Assembly (NCBI GenBank): GCA_024229935.1 | Contig: JAAERX010000027.1 | Coordinates: forward strand, 92,968 to 156,967 | Length of the DNA: 64,000 nucleotides | DNA from: Gammaproteobacteria bacterium | Lineage (GTDB): Bacteria; Pseudomonadota; Gammaproteobacteria; Steroidobacterales; GCA-2729495 | Direction: 5' to 3' | Shown: positions 9,299 to 18,630 of the stretch, one piece after another | How the letters are laid out: each line of letters opens with the position of its first letter | Position numbering within the stretch: the stretch's first letter is position 1 | Position numbers and translations under genes: made by a program | Notes under the pieces: model-generated | Seen by the model: only the letters and a program-made list of their open reading frames with translations | What the model was told of the DNA's origin: nothing | Database searches by the model: none

Positions 9299-9390
9299 AG
9301 CAATCACAAATTGCCCACTCAATGGGCGCAATTACAGCTTTCCCTGCCATACCTCATCAGCTCAATTTATTGTATTCAGCAAGCTACAGC

Positions 9391-10494
9391 ATGCCTGGAG
9401 GCACTCCATTGGATATCGACATTATTCTGGAACCGGATGTTACTCCGTCACAGGTTGCCGAACTGGCTATAGAAGCTGAAAGGCTGGGCATTCGTGCCCT
9501 CTGGTCATCCAACTACCACCAACACTGGGATAGTTTCCTGTCACTGGCACCCGCAGCAGCTGTCACATCAAAAATAATTCTGGGGCCACTGGCTGTAAGC
9601 CCCTGGGAAATCCACCCCCTTAAAATGGCCAATGCACTCCTGACACTAAATGAAATGTCGAATGGCAGAGCCATGGTAGCTGTTAGTGGTGGTGGTGGCA
9701 TTCTGGGAGCCATTGGCTGGCGTGCTGAAACCGGAGGCACTGTCTGGCCAGGCCATCACCCCATCAAAAAAACCCGTTACCCGGACCGCCGGGTACGTGG
9801 TGTACGTGAATGTCTGGAAATACTTATTCAGGCACGCTCTGGCAAATTTGCATCCGGTTATGATGGCGGTACCTTTGTCATTAGCCGACCATTTGTCATG
9901 AACTGGGCTGAGTCTTCAGACCCACTTATATACAGCTGCAGCAGTGGGCCACAAATGATACGCATGGGTGCACGTATAGCCGACGGTATCCAGGTCAGTG
10001 ACTTCACTGTTGATATGCTGGCCGAGGCAAAAACAAATATTGATATTGGCCAGGCAAAACGTAGTTTGCCACCTGCTGATTTCCGCTTTGGAAATTTTTG
10101 GGCCTGGCACATTAAAGAGGATCGGGAAGCCTCCATGTATGAGGCTCGTCGCGAACTAATCTGGCGTGGTGCAGTTATTGGCAAAGAAAAAGAAATTCTG
10201 ATGAAGTTTCTGCATGACACTACTGAACTCAATATCGTCATGGAGAACTGGGACAACTTTCGCAAAGCATGCTGGACACGCTCCGGCAATATAGAAGGTG
10301 TGCCTGAAGACCTGGTTAATCGCTTAATTGCTGGACTGTCATCAGCAGGTAACATGAATGATTTGGATGCTGAGCTCGAACGGTTCCAACAAATGAAAGC
10401 CGGCGGACTTACAGAACTATCCCTGCGCCTGCATGATGACCCGATGGACGCCCTGCAGCTAATAGGCCAACATGTGCTTCCAGCACTCCAATAA
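9391..10494 (+). CDS. LLM-class flavin-dependent oxidoreductase
   Basis: A TIM-barrel oxidoreductase of the luciferase-like monooxygenase/F420 family, using reduced flavin or F420. The homologous region begins LDIDIILEPDVTPSQVAELA, which aligns with the first residues of the paralogue at 12816. The ATG at 9391 is therefore a better start than the one at 9322, although neither has a strong ribosome site. Conserved blocks are ALWSSNYHQHWD, LGPLAVSPWEIHPLKMANAL and SNGRAMVAVSGGGG. Compared with the paralogue it carries a short insert near the GGTVWPGHHP stretch. It lies tail to tail with the ygiQ-like gene. The substrate is unknown. Confidence 0.82.
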   Translation: MPGGTPLDIDIILEPDVTPSQVAELAIEAERLGIRALWSSNYHQHWDSFLSLAPAAAVTSKIILGPLAVSPWEIHPLKMANALLTLNEMSNGRAMVAVSGGGGILGAIGWRAETGGTVWPGHHPIKKTRYPDRRVRGVRECLEILIQARSGKFASGYDGGTFVISRPFVMNWAESSDPLIYSCSSGPQMIRMGARIADGIQVSDFTVDMLAEAKTNIDIGQAKRSLPPADFRFGNFWAWHIKEDREASMYEARRELIWRGAVIGKEKEILMKFLHDTTELNIVMENWDNFRKACWTRSGNIEGVPEDLVNRLIAGLSSAGNMNDLDAELERFQQMKAGGLTELSLRLHDDPMDALQLIGQHVLPALQ

Positions 10495-12768
10495 CTAATT
10501 TTTTCTGTTGCCTTTAGCTTTATCGCCGCGACCCGCTACTCGATTAATATCTGAACCGTCCTCTCGCGGTGGCAAACCCGTATGCTGAGTCAGTATGTCG
10601 CCCTGCTTACGTCTCTGGTGCGGCTTAGCTGAATTCTTGCGGCGTGGAGCGCGGTAATTCTTCTTACCCTCATCCGGGCTATAAGCGGGAATAAGCTGTT
10701 TCTCACCATTACCAATTAAATCTGCCCGCCCCATACGTTTTAATGTCTCCCGCAATAAAGGCCAGTTATGTGGGTCGTGATAGCGTAAAAATGCCTTATG
10801 CAGCTTTCGCTGTTCAGGGTCTTTAACCGTTTCAACATCTTCAGTTTTATAACTGACTTTATGTAGCGAGTTTTTCCCTGAGTGGTACATAGCAGTTGCT
10901 GTTGCCATTGGAGATGGATAAAACGCCTGCACTTGGTCAGCACGAAAATCATTCCGTTTTAGCCACAGCGCCAGGCTCAGCATATCTTTATCAGTCGTGC
11001 CAGGATGAGCAGCAATAAAATAAGGGATTAGATACTGCTCCTTACCAGCTTCTTTCGAGAACTTTTCAAACAACTCTTTAAAACGTTCATAGTTGCCTAT
11101 ACCAGGCTTAAGCATTTTTGATAAAGGACCCTGCTCTGTATGTTCTGGGGCAATCTTGAGATAACCACCCACATGATGGGTAACCAATTCCTTCACATAC
11201 TCAGGGTCTTCCACTGCCAGGTCATAACGTACGCCTGAACTAATAAGAACCTTTTTAATGCCCGGTAAATTTCGGGCCTCACGATATATTTCTGTAAGAG
11301 CTGAATGATCTGTATTCAGATTACTGCAAACCTTCGGATAGACACAGCTGGGCCGCCGACAGGCAGCCTCAATTGAACGGCCTTTACAGGCAATACGATA
11401 CATATTGGCTGTTGGGCCACCTAGATCAGAAATCACCCCTGTAAAGCCGGGAATTTTGTCACGGATATCTTCAACTTCTGCCAGAATTGATTCTTTGGAA
11501 CGATTCTGAATAATCCGACCTTCATGTTCAGTAATGGAACAGAAAGTACAACCACCAAAACAGCCACGCATGATGTTGATAGAGAAACGTATCATTTCAT
11601 ATGCAGGAATTTTCTGGTCACCATAGGAGGGGTGAGGCACACGCTGAAAAGGCATGCCATATACGTAATCCATTTCCTCCGTATTTAACGGAATTGGCGG
11701 CGGGTTTAACCAGACATCCACATCACCATGCCGTTGCACCAAAGCACGAGCATTGCCTGGGTTGGTCTCAAGGTGCAACACCCGGTTAGCATGCGAGTAC
11801 AGCACCTTGTCATTCCGCACCTTTTCAAAAGAAGGTAAACGCACAACTGTTTTTGTACGATTCAGCTTTGGCTGTGATTCAGGTTGCAGACTTTGACCTT
11901 TCTCAGCATCCCTTTGCTCTGTTTGCACACCAGCAAGTGCGGCATCTCGACGCTGGCGTTCTTCTGTACTCATTTCTCGAGTATTCAGATACGGGTTTAC
12001 CACCCGCTCTACTCTGCCTGGCCTGTCTACGCGGGTAGAATCAACCTCCATCCAGTTCTTTGGGGTATCTTCCCTGATGAAAGCTGTACCACGAACATCT
12101 GTAATGCGTTCTGCAGGTTCCCCACGAGCAATACGATGTGCAATATCAACAATTGCTCGCTCAGCATTGCCATAGACCAGCATATCAGCGGTTGAATCCA
12201 CCAATGCAGAACGACGCACACCATCCTGCCAGTAATCGTAATGTGCAATCCGCCGTAAGGATGCTTCTATTCCACCCAGTACAACCGGCACATCAGGAAA
12301 TGCCTCTTTACAACGCTGCGCATAGACAAGCAAACACCGATCTGGCCGCAGTCCACCCACTCCTCCAGGCGAGTAGGCATCATCAGAACGTACTTTTCGA
12401 TCAGCCGTATACCGATTGATCATTGAATCCATATTGCCTGCAGCAACAGCAAAAAAAAGATTTGGCTGGCCAAGTGCTGCAAATGCATCTTTGGAGTGCC
12501 AGTCCGGCTGCGCGATCATACCCACCCGGAAACCCTGGTTTTCCAGCAGGCGGCCTATAAGGGCCATGCCAAAGGATGGGTGATCAACGTAGGCATCACC
12601 CGTTACAATGATGATGTCACAGGAATCCCAACCCAATTCATCCATTTCCACACGACTGGTTGGCAGGAAATCAGCAGTCCCATAGCACTCTGCCCAGTAC
12701 TTTGGGTACTGGTAGAGTTCTGTACGTGGCTTGGGTATAACTGCTGCGGACATGGTAGTTTTGGGCAT
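10495..12768 (-). CDS. ygiQ: YgiQ-family radical SAM protein (UPF0313)
   Basis: A 757-residue radical SAM enzyme of the YgiQ family. The [4Fe-4S] motif is [10 protein letters not shown] (CxxxCxxC). An N-terminal cobalamin-binding-like region ([30 protein letters not shown]) precedes it. Further family blocks are [30 protein letters not shown] and QAFYPSP, followed by a basic, low-complexity tail. The reaction of YgiQ is not established. It lies between two LLM genes but shows no clear functional tie to them. Confidence 0.93.
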   Translation of the reverse strand: MPKTTMSAAVIPKPRTELYQYPKYWAECYGTADFLPTSRVEMDELGWDSCDIIIVTGDAYVDHPSFGMALIGRLLENQGFRVGMIAQPDWHSKDAFAALGQPNLFFAVAAGNMDSMINRYTADRKVRSDDAYSPGGVGGLRPDRCLLVYAQRCKEAFPDVPVVLGGIEASLRRIAHYDYWQDGVRRSALVDSTADMLVYGNAERAIVDIAHRIARGEPAERITDVRGTAFIREDTPKNWMEVDSTRVDRPGRVERVVNPYLNTREMSTEERQRRDAALAGVQTEQRDAEKGQSLQPESQPKLNRTKTVVRLPSFEKVRNDKVLYSHANRVLHLETNPGNARALVQRHGDVDVWLNPPPIPLNTEEMDYVYGMPFQRVPHPSYGDQKIPAYEMIRFSINIMRGCFGGCTFCSITEHEGRIIQNRSKESILAEVEDIRDKIPGFTGVISDLGGPTANMYRIACKGRSIEAACRRPSCVYPKVCSNLNTDHSALTEIYREARNLPGIKKVLISSGVRYDLAVEDPEYVKELVTHHVGGYLKIAPEHTEQGPLSKMLKPGIGNYERFKELFEKFSKEAGKEQYLIPYFIAAHPGTTDKDMLSLALWLKRNDFRADQVQAFYPSPMATATAMYHSGKNSLHKVSYKTEDVETVKDPEQRKLHKAFLRYHDPHNWPLLRETLKRMGRADLIGNGEKQLIPAYSPDEGKKNYRAPRRKNSAKPHQRRKQGDILTQHTGLPPREDGSDINRVAGRGDKAKGNRKN

Positions 12769-12815
12769 TGGTAACGGCCGCCTATTCTAACCGGATAACC
12801 ATGCCACTATCAGAT

Positions 12816-13823
12816 TCAAAGCTCAGGTAGCACTCGTTCACCAATCAAGCGAATTGCAGCCACAGGGTCATCATGTACACGCAAGCCGATTTCAGTAAGG
12901 CCCGCAGCAGCAAATTCACGCAATGAAGCTATAGCCTGATCAATGGCATCAAGGCCACCAACATAGGAAATATTACTGATCATTTTATGAACTAACTCAT
13001 CAGGTACATTCTTTATCTGATCACTACCCTGCTTCCAGGCCTCAAGAAAATCATCAAAATGATCAAGCATGAACTGCAATTCATCCTCTTCCAGAAAGGG
13101 CTCAAAATATTGCTTGCCGAGGTAACCACGCAAGATGAGTTCACGCCGTGCTTCTGCCCATGAAGCATCAACATCCTCTTTAATATGCCAGGCCCAGAAA
13201 TTACTAATCCGGAAACTATCGCGAGGTCGGTTAGCTGCATCCAGCTCCATATGAATTTCCTCAATACGCTGGCGCATCAGTGGAATACAAAAATCACTGG
13301 TCATTAATCCATCAGCCATCTTAGTCGCAAGTCGCATTGTTTGTGGGTGGTTTGAAGCAATGTAAATCTGTGGCTTTTCCTGTGTTACCCACTTCAATTT
13401 GTAACCCCAAGTGGTATAGAACTCACCGTTATAATTCAGATCTTCATCTGCAGACACCTGAGTCATTATTTCCAGACACTCACGTAAATGCCCAACCATA
13501 CGGTCACTCTTTTTGCCCATGTGTTGTATGACGCCACCACCACCGCCTACACAAATCATGGCGCGCCCGTTACTGAGTTCATTCAGTGAATGCAGTGCAT
13601 TGGTCATCTTAAGGGGGTGCAATTCGTAGGGGCTCACTGCCAGAGGGCCAAGCCTGATATTACTGGTGCGGTCTGCTGCCAGGGACAGCGACATGAAAGG
13701 GTCCCAGCCATCACCATAACTGCTGGACCAGACACCCCGCAAGCCATAGCTTTCTGCCAGTTTGCTCAATTCCGCCGCCTCTGCAGGGCTGGCGAATTCA
13801 TTCAAAATAATGTCAATTTCCAT
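12816..13823 (-). CDS. LLM-class flavin-dependent oxidoreductase (paralogue)
   Basis: A 335-residue luciferase-like monooxygenase family protein starting MEIDIILNEF, paralogous to the 9391 product along its whole length. Shared blocks include GVWSSSYGDGWDPF, LGPLAVSPYELHPLKMTNAL, SNGRAMICVGGGGG and FWAWHIKEDVDASW. It is followed by, and on the same strand as, genes for an FMN reductase-like protein and a MAPEG protein, which could supply reduced flavin. The substrate is unknown. Confidence 0.83.
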   Translation of the reverse strand: MEIDIILNEFASPAEAAELSKLAESYGLRGVWSSSYGDGWDPFMSLSLAADRTSNIRLGPLAVSPYELHPLKMTNALHSLNELSNGRAMICVGGGGGVIQHMGKKSDRMVGHLRECLEIMTQVSADEDLNYNGEFYTTWGYKLKWVTQEKPQIYIASNHPQTMRLATKMADGLMTSDFCIPLMRQRIEEIHMELDAANRPRDSFRISNFWAWHIKEDVDASWAEARRELILRGYLGKQYFEPFLEEDELQFMLDHFDDFLEAWKQGSDQIKNVPDELVHKMISNISYVGGLDAIDQAIASLREFAAAGLTEIGLRVHDDPVAAIRLIGERVLPEL

Positions 13824-13875
13824 AAGGACTCATACCTGCACTGATGATGATCAAGTTATACGCTCATACATATCT

Positions 13876-14670
13876 TTACCGAAATAGATTTTGATTGCCT
13901 TTACGGGTGGATTTGCGCATCTTTCCCGCTATGTAGCCTGCCATCACCCGGGCAAAAATATTAATTGGCACTTTATTGTAGTACTCAGCATCAAACCAGC
14001 CACGGTCTTCCCAAAATTTGTGGTTGATTGAATTCTTCTGTCTATATGCCATATTCTGCATCGCACGGAAATTTATCAGATGCCTGAATTTAGGTGAACC
14101 CAATTTACCCTCATTAATTTCTGACACAAAGGTATCGGCCACCTCTTCTGCAACAACATCAACCCGTTTTAAATAGGATTCCTTTAGCATCTGGGAACTG
14201 GAAATACCCATGCGACTCACCACATCACAACCCCATGCATTGGCAGTCTGTTCAAGAAAATCCATAACGACCGTATGGCCACCACCGGAAGCAATTGAAG
14301 TAACAACCGCTTTCTTGCCAAAGAAGGTTGGCCGGTTGCGTTTGTACATGAAGTACTCAAAAAAATTCTTCATCAGGCCAGTGACATTAAAGGTATGCAC
14401 AGGAGAACCCAGAATAATGCCATCCGCTTTATTTATTTTGTCTGCAATTGGCCCAACTTTGGCATAGTCCGGACACGCACTTTCACCAACATTAACGCAC
14501 TTCAGACAACCATCACAAAACGGAAGATGTAATTTTTGTACAAAGATGTATTCGAACTCTACCGGCTGTATAGCCTGCATTTTCTCTTCAAGAATCCTGA
14601 TGCTCTTATAGGTCCAGCTCTCCTCATTACGAGGAGAGCCAACCAGCACCAGTATATTCAGCGGCTGCAC
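13876..14670 (-). CDS. NAD(P)H-dependent FMN reductase / flavodoxin-like protein
   Basis: A 264-residue flavodoxin-fold protein of the NADPH-dependent FMN reductase family. It has the phosphate-binding loop LVGSPRNEESWTYKS and the GSPVHTFNVTGLMKNFFEYF block typical of iron-sulfur flavoproteins and related reductases. A CDGCLKC motif followed by a further Cys (ESACPDY) resembles the iron-sulfur flavoprotein cluster site, so an Fe-S cluster is possible. It starts 10 bp after the MAPEG gene ends and lies just upstream of an LLM gene on the same strand, consistent with a flavin supply role. Confidence 0.8.
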   Translation of the reverse strand: MQPLNILVLVGSPRNEESWTYKSIRILEEKMQAIQPVEFEYIFVQKLHLPFCDGCLKCVNVGESACPDYAKVGPIADKINKADGIILGSPVHTFNVTGLMKNFFEYFMYKRNRPTFFGKKAVVTSIASGGGHTVVMDFLEQTANAWGCDVVSRMGISSSQMLKESYLKRVDVVAEEVADTFVSEINEGKLGSPKFRHLINFRAMQNMAYRQKNSINHKFWEDRGWFDAEYYNKVPINIFARVMAGYIAGKMRKSTRKGNQNLFR

Positions 14671-14680
14671 GCGGGCAAGT

Positions 14681-15049
14681 TCAGGTCACAAATAAAGCAA
14701 TAGTCATTGCAAAGCCTATACCCCATGAACTGGAGCGCAACAAAGGCTTATCAGTAATATAAAAAAAACCATAGGCTATCCGCATGAGGATAAAGGCCCC
14801 AGCTAATATATTAATAGTCATTTGTGATGGATCAGTCAGTTGCGCCACAACCACAGCAGCAGCAAAGGGAGGAAATGCCTCATAGGAGTTCTGCTGCGCA
14901 GCGTTTGCCCTTTGTGCTCTACCCTCCTGCTTCGCCATCCAGACCCTTGGGTTTGAATTATCGTAATCCGTTGCACCAATTTTCGAGATACCGGCCCAAA
15001 TAAGCGGTAAAAACATTGCGATAAATATGCACCAATAAGCAAATGTCAT
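14681..15049 (-). CDS. MAPEG-family membrane protein
   Basis: A 122-residue integral membrane protein with four predicted helices. It has the MAPEG signature around RAQRANAAQQNSYEAFPPFAAAV, the glutathione/eicosanoid-type segment with conserved Arg, Asn, Glu and Pro. Bacterial members are mostly uncharacterised, and some have glutathione transferase or peroxidase activity. It sits in a same-strand run with the deiodinase-like gene upstream (29 bp) and the FMN reductase-like gene downstream (10 bp). Confidence 0.85.
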   Translation of the reverse strand: MTFAYWCIFIAMFLPLIWAGISKIGATDYDNSNPRVWMAKQEGRAQRANAAQQNSYEAFPPFAAAVVVAQLTDPSQMTINILAGAFILMRIAYGFFYITDKPLLRSSSWGIGFAMTIALFVT

Positions 15050-15078
15050 TTCTTAAGCTCCCAATATTTATAAAGCGA

Positions 15079-15744
15079 TTATTTAAGATATTCATGCAAC
15101 AACTCACGTAAAGTGTCTGGTTCAACCCAGTCCTGAAATACACCACATTGGCCTTGTTTATCAATCAACACTGCTATATTTGGTGAGCACCCCAGTGCCT
15201 TCCAGGCAGTATTTTCCATGTTATCGACCAGCACAGGCACCTTAAGCCCCAATTGCTCACGATATTTTGTTGCCAACGCATTACGCTCATTCTGTTTGCT
15301 TGGTTGACGTACTAACAACCCTGCTTCCTGATTATCTTTGGTTAACCAATCCGTACCTGTATAAGGACAGGGGGCACCACTGGGGTGCGCATCTATTACA
15401 TACAGAACTGCCATATTAATACGATCACCAAATTCCTCACGCAGGTCATTAATAGCAGGGTTATAGAGCCGGGATAGTGGACAGCTCAGTGAACCTGTAA
15501 ACAGCAGTACGGGCCGCCCCCTCCAGGTGTCTGCAAGTCTAAACTGCTCCCCCTCTGGAGTACTTACCTCTACATCATCGATACTGATAGCAAAAGCTTC
15601 ACCAACAACTTCAGCTATACTGACAGGCCTCATGAACTGGCTCAGGTCAGTTGTAGCATTCTCTATATGCCACTGCTCATCAGCACTCCAGTCACGCTGA
15701 CCGGCCTTATCACCCGTATTCTGCTTTGATATATCATCAGTCAT
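15079..15744 (-). CDS. Deiodinase-like / thioredoxin-fold protein
   Basis: A 221-residue thioredoxin-fold protein. The active segment GSLSCPLSR (Cys88) and the downstream LYVIDAHPSGAPCPY match the iodothyronine deiodinase-type family. In that family the catalytic position is selenocysteine in animals and often Cys in bacteria. Here it is TGT (Cys), so no recoding is needed. The resolving residue, if any, is unclear. The substrate is unknown; peroxide or a halogenated compound are both possible by family. It is first in the run with MAPEG and the FMN reductase-like gene. Confidence 0.75.
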   Translation of the reverse strand: MTDDISKQNTGDKAGQRDWSADEQWHIENATTDLSQFMRPVSIAEVVGEAFAISIDDVEVSTPEGEQFRLADTWRGRPVLLFTGSLSCPLSRLYNPAINDLREEFGDRINMAVLYVIDAHPSGAPCPYTGTDWLTKDNQEAGLLVRQPSKQNERNALATKYREQLGLKVPVLVDNMENTAWKALGCSPNIAVLIDKQGQCGVFQDWVEPDTLRELLHEYLK

Positions 15745-15889
15745 ATCCTGATTTTAGCAGCAGAACCTGCTACTTACAGCATCCAATACTAAGCGTTCAT
15801 TCATGGTAAATTTAGCCATACCTTAAACCAGTTTTGGCTTTAGGCCACACAGCCATAGCCCACTCACAACAGACGGAGACAAATTAGCT

Positions 15890-16600
15890 ATGACTGATCT
15901 GAAAACCAGCATATTGCCGTTTATAACCACTCTTTTTATGAGCACGGCTTCTGTGGCACAACCCACAATATTGCCTGACCCCACTTCCACAGACTTCTGT
16001 GTAACAGTACAGAAGATTCTGGCTAATACTGAGATCACTGGCACTAATGAAATTTTCAACAATATGCCAGATTACCGACATTCCAAACCTGAACCAAATC
16101 CACTACTAATCTTTCAGGTTGTTACCTATGACGAAGTCAGCCCTATACTGGTTTCGTGCAAAGTTAAAACTGCAGACCATTTACAGGCCGAGTATGGCGA
16201 AGATGCAGCAGGCCCACAGGTCTATTGCCCTGCTGTAACCAGCATGGTGCGAGCACAAGCAGTCTCCGAACTAAAAGCCGAAGGTAATGCTGCAGCCGCT
16301 ACCGCTGCCGAAGGTTTCATACTGGATAACACCGAGCCCTTCCTGATGGGCAGTGATTACCTGTCAGACTTTGAGCCTGTTTACATAGGCAAAGATGGTG
16401 CAATACATATTGCTTCGCCGGGTCTGCAGTCTAACTGGGATAGCTGGATCAGCTACATCATGCCAGACCGGTTGCTTGGCCAGACCTACTGTCATCTGAC
16501 TACAGTCGCTTACATGAAACGTATTGCCAAGGGTGATGCAGAGCCTGGTAAGACACTGACTACAGAAGATAATGCCCCCGTTAACCCTCCAGAGAGCTGA
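15890..16600 (+). CDS. Secreted hypothetical protein
   Basis: A 236-residue protein with a Sec signal peptide (MTDLKTSILPFITTLFMSTASVAQ, cut after VAQ likely). The mature part contains several cysteines (FCVTV, VSCKV, VYCPA, TYCHL) that could form disulfides in the periplasm. I recognise no domain. A GGAGA lies about 10 bases before the ATG. An intrinsic terminator follows 58 bp after the stop. Confidence 0.7.
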   Translation: MTDLKTSILPFITTLFMSTASVAQPTILPDPTSTDFCVTVQKILANTEITGTNEIFNNMPDYRHSKPEPNPLLIFQVVTYDEVSPILVSCKVKTADHLQAEYGEDAAGPQVYCPAVTSMVRAQAVSELKAEGNAAAATAAEGFILDNTEPFLMGSDYLSDFEPVYIGKDGAIHIASPGLQSNWDSWISYIMPDRLLGQTYCHLTTVAYMKRIAKGDAEPGKTLTTEDNAPVNPPES

Positions 16601-16657
16601 TAATTCTTTACAGCGCCTCATTCAAATCTTATTCGAAGCGCCATGGTAAACACAAAA

Positions 16658-16694
16658 GGCCCGCTACTAGTTCACTAATAGCGGGCCTCTTTTT
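16658..16694 (+). terminator. Rho-independent terminator
   Basis: A 9-bp perfect stem GGCCCGCTA/TAGCGGGCC with a 12-base loop is followed by TCTTTTT on the plus strand. On the other strand the hairpin ends in TTTTGTG, so it may also act for the convergent gene at 16723. Confidence 0.85.
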
Positions 16695-16722
16695 AGTTAT
16701 ATGTATTTATAAATAGATAAGT

Positions 16723-17154
16723 TCAGACTGGCTTTAGCAACATTAATGAAAAGGCTACGATCAACAATAAAACATGACCAATCTGCAGAATACACTGCAT
16801 ACCTGTCTTAATCTCACTTCCGCTTCTTGCAACTTCCATACGCGCTGGTTTTGTGATCCGTACAAGAGCAACCATATAAAAAATCATAATCACCAGACTC
16901 ATCCACAGCCAAAGCTCTGACATTGCCCACGGGCCCTGTATAGCCAGAACTAAGCCTGTGACGGTTAGAATACCGGCAACTAAATTTTCAATAAAGCCAA
17001 CTCTATTAGCTGTATTTACAGCCAGTAAATTGCCCTGATCTTTAGCCGGTTTTACAGCTATCCATACAGCAAGCCCTACAGAAACATGTGCCAATATAAG
17101 TAGCAAAATTGCAGAGCCAGCATGAACAGTGCTTAAAGTAATCGGAAAACTCAT
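16723..17154 (-). CDS. Four-helix membrane protein, unknown function
   Basis: A 143-residue protein with about four transmembrane helices (segments around AILLLILAHVSVGLAVWIAV, NLVAGILTVTGLVLAI, LWLWMSLVIMIFYMVALV and ILQIGHVLLLIVAFSLML). Histidines inside helices 1 and 4 could bind heme or metal. It resembles uncharacterised DUF2269-like proteins. It lies 78 bp downstream of a cytochrome b561-like gene on the same strand, so the two may form one redox membrane unit. Confidence 0.65.
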   Translation of the reverse strand: MSFPITLSTVHAGSAILLLILAHVSVGLAVWIAVKPAKDQGNLLAVNTANRVGFIENLVAGILTVTGLVLAIQGPWAMSELWLWMSLVIMIFYMVALVRITKPARMEVARSGSEIKTGMQCILQIGHVLLLIVAFSLMLLKPV

Positions 17155-17232
17155 AAAAAAACCTTACTTCAGTTACAACAATCTGTCTAACACTACAAAA
17201 CCAGACAGTAAAATGGTATCAAAAATCAGATA

Positions 17233-17724
17233 TCAGTCAGATAAGCCTATTATGGTTCTTTCAACACCATGCACGAGCACAAGCACAATAAGCAACCAGG
17301 CCATCATGCCATGCATATCCATAAACACAGCATGCAGGCGCTCATTGGCATCAGCAAGTGCTGAAATATTAATAAAACCAAATGCACGGACCTCATAATC
17401 AATAAATGCGGCATTCAATATGCCTATAACAGCCTGTATCAGTACCAGCGGGTAGAAAACCCATTGCAAAATCATAGACGGTCTTTTCCACCACCCCGGC
17501 GGTACATAGAGTTTATGCGCTCTGCGCCACCACCAACGGTACAACATCAGGACAATTATTAAGATGCCTATCCCTGAGTGAATCATGAGATATATCAGCT
17601 TTATATTCAATTCAAACCCTCCGAATCTCCATCCGGACAGCAAATTAAAGGCTATAAAAAATCCTGCAACCCAGTGCAATACTCTGGCAACGGTGTAATT
17701 AAATTTTGTATTTGATCCAGACAT
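17233..17724 (-). CDS. Cytochrome b561-like membrane protein
   Basis: A 163-residue four-helix membrane protein. Histidines at the helix positions expected for di-heme b561 binding are visible in HWVAGFF, HSGIGIL, HGMMAWLL and HGVERT. Such proteins pass electrons between quinone and periplasmic partners. It precedes the unknown membrane gene at 16723 and lies about 900 bp downstream of the NOD-like gene on the same strand, separated by a hypothetical gene. Confidence 0.75.
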   Translation of the reverse strand: MSGSNTKFNYTVARVLHWVAGFFIAFNLLSGWRFGGFELNIKLIYLMIHSGIGILIIVLMLYRWWWRRAHKLYVPPGWWKRPSMILQWVFYPLVLIQAVIGILNAAFIDYEVRAFGFINISALADANERLHAVFMDMHGMMAWLLIVLVLVHGVERTIIGLSD

Positions 17725-17793
17725 GAAATTCGTTTCTCTTACTTTAGCTTCCTAATAGACAACATCTAAGCTGCTTTAAGCTGATTCTTCTAC

Positions 17794-18417
17794 CTACTCG
17801 GGATTTGGAGTCTGCCCCGCAAATTCCACAGCCTCAAGCATGCCAACACCTATACTAATATTTTCCCTTACTGCTCCCTCTGTCCCGACACGTACTCGAT
17901 TGGCACCAATAATACCGCCCTCAAATGCTCCACCAGTATACGTTGAGGTGATTTTCTCATGCATCAAAGTTGTGTTATCTACCGTACGGTAAAGTGTCCA
18001 CATAACATCCATAGTGACAGTCATACTTATACTGAATGAGGGTGCATCAACCTTAATAACCCTGATTTTTAGTAAATATGGAGTGTTACTACTAAGCTCA
18101 GTGCTGGGAAAAGCGCCCTTGGCACGAAGCATGGGCACTATGAGCTCCACCTTCTTAGAGTCATCAATCCCAGAGAAGATGCCACTTTCGATAATCGCTT
18201 CTGCAGCAGCCTCAGTAAAGTAATCTGTATTTATACCGCTGGATGCACCACTGACAACCAGACCAAGTGGGCCAGGTTTCATCTCTTCAGTTAGTGAGAG
18301 GTTATCTGAAGCCTTAGCATCTGTAACCTCCAAAGCCTCAGATGCCATCACTACAGAGCAGAATGCCAATATACTGCCTGCAATAATGCTCAACATTAAA
18401 CGCTGTTTCATAGCCAT
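17794..18417 (-). CDS. Secreted hypothetical protein
   Basis: The frame is open from 18552, but the ATG at 18417 has GAGGAG seven bases upstream and starts a good signal peptide (MAMKQRLMLSIIAGSILAFCSVVMAS, cut near MAS). That start is chosen, giving 207 residues. The mature protein has alternating strands, including SISMTVTMDVMWTLY and TYTGGAFEGGIIGANRVRVG, that recall outer-membrane-associated lipoprotein-like proteins. No family is recognised. It lies just past the terminator of the NOD-like gene. Confidence 0.65.
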   Translation of the reverse strand: MAMKQRLMLSIIAGSILAFCSVVMASEALEVTDAKASDNLSLTEEMKPGPLGLVVSGASSGINTDYFTEAAAEAIIESGIFSGIDDSKKVELIVPMLRAKGAFPSTELSSNTPYLLKIRVIKVDAPSFSISMTVTMDVMWTLYRTVDNTTLMHEKITSTYTGGAFEGGIIGANRVRVGTEGAVRENISIGVGMLEAVEFAGQTPNPE

Positions 18418-18531
18418 TTCAGATCTCCTCAGAAAGCTTTGTATCATTTTTTCCCTGCACCGGTCATCCGTGTTTAGCACCCGGACATCCGTGATTAACA
18501 CAATGTATGGCAATGATTCAGACATAAAGAA

Positions 18532-18586
18532 GCGGGCTCTGCGGAGGGTCATTCAACTCAGTTGAACAAACCCCTACAGAGCCCGC
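18532..18586 (-). terminator. Large hairpin terminator after the NOD-like gene
   Basis: Arms GCGGGCTCTG (18532-18541) and CAGAGCCCGC (18577-18586) pair perfectly, with a further inner hairpin TTCAAC-TCA-GTTGAA. Reading on the minus strand the hairpin is followed by TTCTTTAT. The plus strand also shows a T-run (CGTTTTTACC), so it may work both ways. Confidence 0.75.
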
Positions 18587-18630
18587 CGTTTTTACCTAAC
18601 CCCCTATTACAGGGAGCCCGGGAGTCTTAC

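Noticed and set aside
9322..9390. LLM start at 9322
   Set aside because: The paralogue's sequence begins at the region after 9391, and a small inverted repeat (TTG-CCCA...TGGG-CAA) covers the upstream part.
15480..15490. Selenocysteine in the deiodinase-like protein
   Set aside because: The catalytic codon is TGT (Cys), not TGA.
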